From AG-12 sp027339635 (lineage in GTDB: Bacteria; Chloroflexota; Dormibacteria; Aeolococcales; Bog-877), in the NCBI GenBank assembly GCA_027339635.1, contig DAHWNZ010000003.1, forward strand, positions 27,459 through 91,458: a stretch of 64,000 bases of DNA, written 5' to 3'. The translations under genes were made by a program, and so were the position numbers. Positions 57,787-64,000 of this stretch are shown piece by piece. Numbering within the stretch: position 1 is the first letter of the stretch; each line of letters opens with the position of its first letter. Under the pieces are notes generated by a model that ran no database searches, had not been told where the DNA came from, and saw only the letters and a list, made by a program, of their open reading frames with translations.

Positions 57787-59181
57787 CTAGGTCGCTTTGG
57801 TATGGCCAGGCTTGTCAGCCGACGCCAGGACAGAGGGCTCAATCCGCCGGCCGACCAGGCGCTCAACCTCATCGCCGATCAAGCGGCGGAGGCGGAAGGT
57901 AGCTTCCCCGCGAGCCTCCGCGGGGACCCGGATGCGCACAGTCACCCCCTGCAGAGACACCAGGTGCGCCGAGTCCGGGAGCTCTGCGAAGGCCTTCCCC
58001 ACCAGGTGGGAGGTCAGGCGTGCGGCGGCGTCGCTGAGGGAATGGTCTCGGCCGCTCAGGGACAGCGGTTCGCCCCAGGGGAGCTCCTGAGGCAGGTCTC
58101 CTCGGATCAGCCATTCCCAGGCCCGCTGGAAGTGACGCAGGCCGGCCAGGGTCTCGGGCAGCGCTTGTGGCTTGTCCAGCACCGAGCCCCAGAGGGGTTC
58201 GTGATGATCCGACCTGGCCCGCCTGCCGGCCAGAGACCGGATCGGGAGCGGGGCCAGCCCGGGGCCCGCTCCGGGGATCCAGCCCTCCTCGCTACCAGAT
58301 TCGCCGAGCGCCGCCAGCAGGTCCGGGTCGTCGGCCCACAGGGCCGCCAGCAGCAGGGTTGGCGCGGGCAGGCGCAGAGCCACGAGCGCGTCGGCGCGCC
58401 GGTCGAGAGCCGCTTGCCTTGTGGCGGGACGAGCCTCCAGGCAGGTGAAGAGACCGGCGGGGTGGGGCAGGTTCAGCTGGTATCCAAGGAGCGACAACCG
58501 TCCCATCAGGAGGAGGGCATCGGGATAGGGAAGTTCCCTCCTCCTGGCCGGAAGCGACCGGGACCAGTGTGCCAGGGCCCTCTCCAGCTGGCCCAGCTTC
58601 CACCGGCCGTCGTCCTCCACTCCCTCGGCGGCATCGGCTCGCTCCTCCAGGGGATCCACCAGCCCGACCATGGTGTTGAGCCGATGGCGCTCCACGAAGG
58701 CAAGCCCTCTCAGGGCCTCCCGCACTTCCCGGTGGGGTGGGACATCCCCGATGAGAAGGCCCGGGGCCGCGCCGGCGGCGACCAGCTCCGCGTATGCGGA
58801 CAGCGAGAGGTCCCATGGACCGCCGGGAACCGCGATGTGGAGGTCGCCTGGGCCCGCTCTCAAGAGCACCGCCGCCGCGGGGCCCGAGGACCAGCTGGGG
58901 ACCGTGGGGGGCCTTCTCGCAGTCGCCCGCCGAAGAGGGGCGGGGTCTGATACCAGGGTCATGTCGTACCGGGCTCGGAGCTCCGGGGTGGCGACCAGCG
59001 CCCAAGCCGCCTGCAGTTGGGCGAAGAGTCGGGTGGCTCGCTCTGGGTTCAGGCGTTGGGGCCCTTGGCGATGTACCTGGACGTCGGGGTGGAGTTCCCT
59101 GGCCCGCGACCGGTAGCGGCGCCGCAACTCTTGCCAGCTGTCGCTGGGGACAGCGCCCAAGATCGCATAGACGTCCACCAT
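57787..59181 (-). CDS. J-domain protein with long unknown C-terminal region
   Basis: 464 aa from ATG 59181 (a further in-frame ATG at 59205). J-domain at residues 1-70: VDVYAILGAVPSDSWQELRR, YRSRARELHPDVQ with the HPD motif, and LQAAWALVATPELRARYD. The remaining ~390 aa are not Gly-rich or zinc-finger DnaJ regions; they begin with a membrane-sensor-like LIGDVPPHREVREALRGLAF part and are largely Arg/Leu/Ala-rich helices. It should recruit DnaK to an unknown client. No dnaK or grpE in the window. Function of the C-terminal part unknown. Confidence 0.75.
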   Translation of the reverse strand: MVDVYAILGAVPSDSWQELRRRYRSRARELHPDVQVHRQGPQRLNPERATRLFAQLQAAWALVATPELRARYDMTLVSDPAPLRRATARRPPTVPSWSSGPAAAVLLRAGPGDLHIAVPGGPWDLSLSAYAELVAAGAAPGLLIGDVPPHREVREALRGLAFVERHRLNTMVGLVDPLEERADAAEGVEDDGRWKLGQLERALAHWSRSLPARRRELPYPDALLLMGRLSLLGYQLNLPHPAGLFTCLEARPATRQAALDRRADALVALRLPAPTLLLAALWADDPDLLAALGESGSEEGWIPGAGPGLAPLPIRSLAGRRARSDHHEPLWGSVLDKPQALPETLAGLRHFQRAWEWLIRGDLPQELPWGEPLSLSGRDHSLSDAAARLTSHLVGKAFAELPDSAHLVSLQGVTVRIRVPAEARGEATFRLRRLIGDEVERLVGRRIEPSVLASADKPGHTKAT

Positions 59182-59260
59182 GCGGCGGGGCGCGCTCAAC
59201 GGCATCGGGGCGTTCCCGAACGACGAGCCGGCCCGACCGCTCGGTCGAGCTCACACCGGT

Positions 59261-60013
59261 TCATAGGTCAAAGGGATCCTGAAAGAAGCCGGGCAGGTGG
59301 GCGGACAGCCATTCGTTAAAGATCGTGAAGTGATTCACCGTCACCAGCATTCCCATCAGGACCACGACCGCCCCACCGGCCAAGGATATGGCCCGTTGGT
59401 GGCGGGCCAGCGTTCCCAACAGGGGCCGGGATCGGTCAAGCAGGGTTGCGGCGAGAAGGAACGGGAGTCCCAGGCCCAGGCAGTAGGCCACCATGAGATA
59501 CACGCCGCGCACCGTTGTGCCCTGGCTGATGCCCGACGTGAGGACGGCCCCCAACACCGGTCCGATGCATGGAGACCAACCCGCGGCGAGTCCGACCCCG
59601 AGCAGGAAGCCCGAACCGAACCCTCCCCGGCGGGGTCCGCTGGGCAGGTGACGCAGGTCCCGGGCGAGGAAGCCCACCCGAAGCACCCCCATCAGCACCA
59701 GACCGAGGATGACGACCAGGATGCCGAGGACCGGGGTGACCACGGACTTCCACGGTTCGAGCACCCTGTCGAGGGCGTAGAAGAAGGCTATGCAGAAGAG
59801 GCCCAGCCCGACCACGAAGCCCAGTGCCCCGCGCAGCACCCGCCAGCGGGTCGCGGCGGTGTCCCTCGGCGCCGCCGCCCCCGAACCAGGCTGAGCCACC
59901 TCGCAGGACAGAAAGGCCAGGTAGGCGGGAACCAGTGGGAGCACGCATGGGGAGAGGAATGATGCCGCCCCGGCTGCCACGGCCAGCGGGATTGTAACGC
60001 TGCTCAGGTTCAC
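59261..60013 (-). CDS. ccdA: Cytochrome c biogenesis protein CcdA
   Basis: 250 aa, six helices. The two redox Cys are in helices 1 and 4 as expected: GAASFLSPCVLPLVPAYLAF and AAGWSPCIGPVLGAVLTSG. Moves reducing equivalents from cytoplasmic thioredoxin across the membrane to apocytochrome c or other exported thiol proteins. Start GTG 60013 with GAGGTGAAG upstream. Followed by the J-domain gene after about 80 bases; upstream is metG on the same strand. No ResB/ResA partner in the window. Confidence 0.93.
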   Translation of the reverse strand: MNLSSVTIPLAVAAGAASFLSPCVLPLVPAYLAFLSCEVAQPGSGAAAPRDTAATRWRVLRGALGFVVGLGLFCIAFFYALDRVLEPWKSVVTPVLGILVVILGLVLMGVLRVGFLARDLRHLPSGPRRGGFGSGFLLGVGLAAGWSPCIGPVLGAVLTSGISQGTTVRGVYLMVAYCLGLGLPFLLAATLLDRSRPLLGTLARHQRAISLAGGAVVVLMGMLVTVNHFTIFNEWLSAHLPGFFQDPFDL

Positions 60014-60096
60014 TGCGGCTTCACCTCGGGCGCCATCCCGTCGGCACCGGTAAGCTGCGCCCCGCCAGGCGCTGGTTGAAACACCCAGTCGACCGG

Positions 60097-61914
60097 CTAG
60101 GCGGGGTCCGGATCGTGCCTGGCGTCGGCCATTCTGGCAATCTCCTCGTCCGCCAGCCCGGGGTCGAGTTTGCGGAACAGGACCTCAGGAGGCTCCAGCG
60201 TTCGACCGGAGGGGATGCGTATCGGGTGCCATCCCGCATCCAGACCAGAGGTCCTGGTGGTCAGCACGGTGTGGGGGTCCTCGGCCGCGCCCGGGACCTG
60301 CTCTGGCATGGGCGATAGCTGCCCTGGCTCGCCCAACATCCGGTGCAGGCGCTGAGATGAAAACGGCAGAAATGGTGAGAACATGATGTGCAGATCGGCC
60401 ACGCACTGGAGGGCCGTGAACAGCACCGTAGCGGCCCTCTCCCGGTCCGACTTGACAAGGCGCCAGGGTTCGTTCTCACCCAGGTACTGGTTGACCCTGG
60501 CCGCGAGCGCCATGGTCTCGGCGAGGGCCGCCTTGAAGTGGGTCGCGCCGAGGAGGTCGCCGACGGTTGCAAAACCGGAGTCAACCGCCTCCAAGAGCTT
60601 CAGATCCGCGGGCTGCAAGGTCCCCTCGCCCGGCACTGATCCGAAGTGGCGAGCGGCCAGGGTCAAGGTGCGCTGCACCAGGTTGCCCCAGGTGGCCACC
60701 AGCTCGTCATTGTTGCGCCTTATGAACTCTGCCCATGTGAAGTCGGTGTCCTGGCTCTCGGGCCCCGCCGCGGTCAGGTAGTAGCGCAGGGGATCGGGAT
60801 CGTACCTGGAGAGGAAGTCCCTCACCTCTATGACCACGCCTCGGCTGCTGGAGAACTTCTGTCCCTCCTGGGTCAGGAATTCACTGCTCACCACGTTCTC
60901 CGGCAGCACCAGGGGCGGAGCCGAGTCGCCGCCTCCAACGGCCCCACCGCCTGCGTATCCCAGCAGCATGCTGGGCCAGATCACCGAGTGAAAGACGATG
61001 TTGTCCTTGCCCATGAAGTAGAAGTGGCGAGCCCTGGGATCCTGCCACCAGGCCCTCCAGAGGTCCGGTTCTCCCTGCAGCTCCGCCCATTCGATGCTGG
61101 CCGACAGGTAGCCCACCACGGCATCGAACCACACGTAGATCCGCTTGTCGGGGCGTTCCTCGAACCCTTCGACGGGAACCCTGATTCCCCAGTCGATGTC
61201 GCGGGTCACGGCTCTGGGACGCAGCTCCCCGAGAAGATTGGCGGAGAATGCCAGCACGTTGCTACGCCAGTCGACCTTGCTCCTGAGCCAGCTGGCCAGC
61301 TGCTCGGCGAATGCAGGCAGGTCCAGGAAGAGATGTTCCGACTCCCGGAAGACGGGGGGTTGGCCATCGATCCTCGACCTCGGGTCAATCAGGTCCTGGG
61401 GATCCAGCATGCGCCCGCAGTTGTCGCACTGGTCGCCCCTGGCCGCCCCGTAGCCGCAATGGGGGCAGGTCCCCTCGATGTAGCGATCCGGCAGGGTGCG
61501 GCCCGTCGCCGCCGAGAAGGCACCCATCTGGGACCGGCGCAGGAGGTAGCCCTTCTCATAGAGGGTGCGAAATACATCCCTCACCACGCGCTCGTGATTC
61601 TTGGTCGTCGTCCGGGTGAAGAGGTCGTAGCTCAGCCCAAGGTCGCTCAGGTCCTTGGCGATCACCAGGTTGTAGCGGTCAGCGATCGCCGCAGGGCTGA
61701 CTCCCTCCCGGTCGGCCGCGACCAGGATCGGGGTTCCGTGCTCATCGGTACCGCTCACCATCAGCACCCGGGAACCGCGCAGGCGATGGTATCGCGCGAA
61801 GACATCCGATGGCACCCCGAAGCCGGCAACGTGTCCGATGTGCCGCGGTCCGCTGGCGTAGGGCCAGGCCACCGCGACCAGAATCAGCTCTGGGTCCGGC
61901 TGCAAAGTGTTCAA
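60097..61914 (-). CDS. metG: Methionyl-tRNA synthetase
   Basis: 605 aa from TTG 61914. Catalytic motifs: HIGH in GPRHIGHVAGFGVP, KMSKS-type loop as KFSSSRGVVIEV. GTDEHGTPI, a four-Cys knuckle (CPHCGYGAARGDQCDNC) in the connective peptide, and KRIYVWFDAVVGYLSAS complete the class Ia enzyme. No C-terminal tRNA-binding (EMAP) domain follows; the sequence ends soon after the anticodon domain. An ATG at 61959 is in frame but a TACCAT -10-like box (61930-61925) lies inside that extension, so the TTG start is preferred with modest confidence. Confidence 0.92.
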   Translation of the reverse strand: MNTLQPDPELILVAVAWPYASGPRHIGHVAGFGVPSDVFARYHRLRGSRVLMVSGTDEHGTPILVAADREGVSPAAIADRYNLVIAKDLSDLGLSYDLFTRTTTKNHERVVRDVFRTLYEKGYLLRRSQMGAFSAATGRTLPDRYIEGTCPHCGYGAARGDQCDNCGRMLDPQDLIDPRSRIDGQPPVFRESEHLFLDLPAFAEQLASWLRSKVDWRSNVLAFSANLLGELRPRAVTRDIDWGIRVPVEGFEERPDKRIYVWFDAVVGYLSASIEWAELQGEPDLWRAWWQDPRARHFYFMGKDNIVFHSVIWPSMLLGYAGGGAVGGGDSAPPLVLPENVVSSEFLTQEGQKFSSSRGVVIEVRDFLSRYDPDPLRYYLTAAGPESQDTDFTWAEFIRRNNDELVATWGNLVQRTLTLAARHFGSVPGEGTLQPADLKLLEAVDSGFATVGDLLGATHFKAALAETMALAARVNQYLGENEPWRLVKSDRERAATVLFTALQCVADLHIMFSPFLPFSSQRLHRMLGEPGQLSPMPEQVPGAAEDPHTVLTTRTSGLDAGWHPIRIPSGRTLEPPEVLFRKLDPGLADEEIARMADARHDPDPA

Positions 61915-61966
61915 TACCCGATCGATGGTATCTGGTGGGCTTGGCCGGAGGTGGAACAATGCCCTG

Positions 61967-63040
61967 GTGCACCATCAGCCGCGCGTCCTCCTGGTCATCG
62001 CGGACAGCTCCAGAACCGGCGGCCCGGAGCACGTCCTGACTCTGGCCCGCGAGCTGGTCGCGGCCGGCTGGGAGACGGCCGTCGCCTGCCCTGACGGGGA
62101 GCTCCGCGACCGTTGCTCGGATGTGGGGATCTTGAGCCTCGGGCTCGCCACCGGGGCCAGCCAGCTTGCCCTGGCCCCAATCAGGCTGCGCCACCTGGCG
62201 CACCGCTACCGGGCGGACCTGATTCACAGCCATGCCCTGCGGGCAGGCAGCGTGGTCCGCAGGGCACAGAGCGGAACTCCCTGGGTGCACACCCACCATC
62301 TGGATGACTGGTTCACCTCCAGCGCCTGGCGAATCCGGGCCCACCGTCGTGAGCTACGGCAGATCGGCCGGGGAGCAGGCCGACAGATCGCCGTCTCGAA
62401 CTCAGTGTTCAACTTCCTGACTGAGACGGTCGGGTGTTCGCAGGACCGTGTTCGGGTGGTGCCCAACGGGATCTACCCCCTGCTGCCCCGATCCAGGTCC
62501 CAACCGGCGGGCGCCACCGTGGGAGTCCTGGCCTCACTGGTTGCCAGCAAGGGGATCGACCTGGCGCTCATGGCCCTCACGATGCCGGCGGGCCGGGGCC
62601 TTCGGCTCAGAGTCGGAGGAACCGGACCCGAGCTCTCAACCCTGCTGGACCTGGCGGAACAGCTCGATGTCTCAGCACGGGTCAGCTTCATCGGCGAGGT
62701 CGTCGACCGCCAGGCGTTCTTCGACGCCTGCGACGTGGTGTGGGTCCCTTCCCGCCGGGAGCCCTTCGGGCTGGTCGCCTGCGAGGCGCTGAGCTCGGGG
62801 GTGCCCGTGGTGGGAACCAGGGTCGGAGGCCTCCCCGACATCTTGGAGCCGCCCCATTACGGGGTTTTGGTGGCCCCCGCCAACCCGGCCGGGCTTGCCA
62901 GCGTCACCGCCGCTCTGCTCGCAGATCAGGAACGGTACCGCCGGCTCTCGGAGGTTGGCCCGGAGCGAGTGCGGCAGCGCTTCTCAGCCTCCCGGATGGC
63001 AGCTTTGACCAGAGGGGTTTATCGAGAGCTGTTGGCCTGA
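61967..63040 (+). CDS. Glycosyltransferase family 4-like
   Basis: 357 aa GT-B glycosyltransferase. N-terminal Rossmann domain VLLVIADSSRTGGPEHVLTL, IHSHALRAGSVVRRAQ; C-terminal nucleotide-sugar domain with VRVVPNGIYPLL, VGVLASLVASKGIDLAL, and the ExxxE motif in REPFGLVACEALSSGVPVVG followed by TRVGGLPDILE. Likely transfers a hexose in cell-envelope glycan or lipid synthesis. GTG 61967 is chosen because AACAAT lies 6 nt upstream and homology starts directly; ATG 61925 is the alternative. ATG 61959 has the best ribosome-site spacing but is out of frame. Confidence 0.87.
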   Translation: MHHQPRVLLVIADSSRTGGPEHVLTLARELVAAGWETAVACPDGELRDRCSDVGILSLGLATGASQLALAPIRLRHLAHRYRADLIHSHALRAGSVVRRAQSGTPWVHTHHLDDWFTSSAWRIRAHRRELRQIGRGAGRQIAVSNSVFNFLTETVGCSQDRVRVVPNGIYPLLPRSRSQPAGATVGVLASLVASKGIDLALMALTMPAGRGLRLRVGGTGPELSTLLDLAEQLDVSARVSFIGEVVDRQAFFDACDVVWVPSRREPFGLVACEALSSGVPVVGTRVGGLPDILEPPHYGVLVAPANPAGLASVTAALLADQERYRRLSEVGPERVRQRFSASRMAALTRGVYRELLA

Positions 63041-63248
63041 ACGCCGATGGGAGAACCCGCGCGAGGCAGGCATCGTCATCCCGGCGTCATCCAGTTGCGC
63101 CCAGGTGTTTGTTCCCATAGGACCCCGGGGAGGTGCGGCGGTCGCCCGGTTACCCGATTTGGAGCATCTCCCCGGCTCGGCCCGGTCTCGCGGAGCGTGG
63201 GGCCGCCGCGACACGACCCGGATAGCGCTGGGCCAGTCGATTCGCTCG

Positions 63249-63452
63249 TCAGTTGGCGGAGCGATCCGCCGTGCCCCGATCTGCGGCTGGCCCGGTCGGC
63301 CCTAAGACCTTGCGAAGTCTCGCCGTTCGCTGGTCTCGCCTCAACCGGCGAGCCTCGTCGACGACCGACCTGCGCTCGTCGGCCAACTTGAGTTGCTCCT
63401 CGAGCAGGACCAGACGGCGGCACAGCCCTGATCCCGGGTTTGATCGGTACAT
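63249..63452 (-). CDS. Small helical protein with strong ribosome site
   Basis: 67 aa from ATG 63452, preceded by AAGGAGG at an ideal distance, the best Shine-Dalgarno sequence in this window. Composition is helical and charged (LVLLEEQLKLADERRSVVDE, ARRLRRDQRTARLRK) with a short coiled-coil-like stretch and a disordered tail (GPAADRGTADRSAN). No family recognised; upstream frame to 63473 lacks a start signal. Possible DNA-, RNA- or protein-binding small protein. Confidence 0.5.
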   Translation of the reverse strand: MYRSNPGSGLCRRLVLLEEQLKLADERRSVVDEARRLRRDQRTARLRKVLGPTGPAADRGTADRSAN

Positions 63453-64000
63453 GCGCAACCTCCTTCTAGGCAACGCATTTGTCTAATCGCCACGCGGCGC
63501 AACCGAGCAATCGGAGGCTAGAGTGATCGTGGGGCGCCCAACGTTGCCAGGGGCGCGAACCCAGTCGGCTGCCGAGGCGTCCCCTGGCGAGCGCACCTTC
63601 CGGCTCCGCTCTGGGCCACCTCAATCGGCCAGCTGGCCTCTCCCGCCCGGCTGGTTGCGACCCTGCTGGGTCGGCACCGACCCTCATAGCTCGGCTCCAT
63701 GGGCAGCGCCGTCCCGAACTCGGCAGGGCCCAAAAACCGACAGCGAGTCGCGGTCGACTGGTGTGCGCGGCTGGGTTCCAGGGATCGCCTGCCCGGCCCA
63801 CCAATGCTCAGGATGGCACTCGGGACCCAACCGTTCTCTAGGACTTACCACTGAATGTGGTCCACAGATGCATCGCCGCTAACGCGCCATATGGGTGCCA
63901 GTAGTTCCCTGGCACCGACGCGCCGGGGGTGTTTGACTGGCTGGACAGGCGCAGCCAAGCGCGACGCAACCCCGGGTCCTGGCAGGGGAAGGCATCCCCA
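63453..64000. other. No supported gene up to the window edge
   Basis: Several open frames on both strands, none protein-like and none with start signals. No RNA gene or repeat recognised. Confidence 0.45.

Noticed and set aside
61959..62039. ATG 61959 as start of the glycosyltransferase
   Set aside because: Best ribosome-site spacing, but the frame ends after 26 codons; the glycosyltransferase is in another frame.
1..64000. CRISPR array, prophage, integron or complete insertion sequence
   Set aside because: No regularly spaced repeats, phage structural genes, integrase or transposase gene were found on reading both strands.

Overview
The window is a high-GC bacterial chromosome segment with short intergenic gaps and no phage, plasmid, CRISPR array or complete insertion sequence. 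By eye, ATA (Ile) and AGG (Arg) codons are common even in conserved genes, and many genes seem to be transcribed without a leader: a TANNNT -10 box ends 6 nt before the start codon. Lipoproteins, a DtxR-type regulator, a remnant of a DUF664/DinB (mycothiol-transferase-like) gene and a two-gene B12 mutase fit a Terrabacteria lineage such as Chloroflexota, Dormibacterota or a deep actinomycete. No 16S rRNA or other decisive marker is present, so this is inference.

Layout. 1-2.2 kb: truncated GAF-PAS-GGDEF protein and an aquaporin. 2.2-14.5 kb: acyl-CoA catabolism (carboxyltransferase, succinyl-CoA synthetase beta and alpha, two acyl-CoA dehydrogenases, thiolase, MeaB GTPase, large subunit of methylmalonyl-CoA mutase), interrupted by a small membrane protein and a K+ channel. 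The separate B12-binding mutase subunit is at 25.5 kb. Together these would convert propionyl-CoA to succinate and run beta-oxidation; a biotin carboxylase and an epimerase are not in the window. 14.5-16 kb: NYN nuclease-like protein and a degenerate ADP-ribosylglycohydrolase. 16.2-21.6 kb: CUT2 sugar ABC transporter with a ROK repressor and a palindrome inside its promoter. 22-33 kb: radical SAM/SPASM protein, polytopic membrane protein, ribosomal protein L25, RarA, two thiamine-diphosphate enzymes, a GNAT. 33-38.5 kb: a sparse, decaying zone (broken TetR gene, DinB remnant) with small intact genes and a VapBC-like pair. 38.7 kb: tRNA-Pro(CGG).

38.8-64 kb is compact: histidine phosphatase, MpaB-type oxygenase, nitrobindin-like protein with kynureninase, S9 peptidase, divergent FTR1 iron permease and DtxR regulator sharing an operator-like site, a DUF4097/DUF2089 pair, a MarR/PCP_red pair rich in Cys-Pro dipeptides opposite yceI, an SRPBCC/LplA-like/deformylase operon, an orphan FMN-barrel protein with a CPBP-type membrane protein, a degenerate EAL-GAF-GGDEF protein, a MFS pump/MarR operon with its own palindrome, a J-domain protein, CcdA, methionyl-tRNA synthetase and a glycosyltransferase. 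The last ~0.9 kb holds only one small candidate gene.

The most interesting points are the repeated leaderless start architecture, the MarR/PCP_red pair with four Cys-Pro motifs, and several degenerate enzyme folds kept in apparently intact genes.
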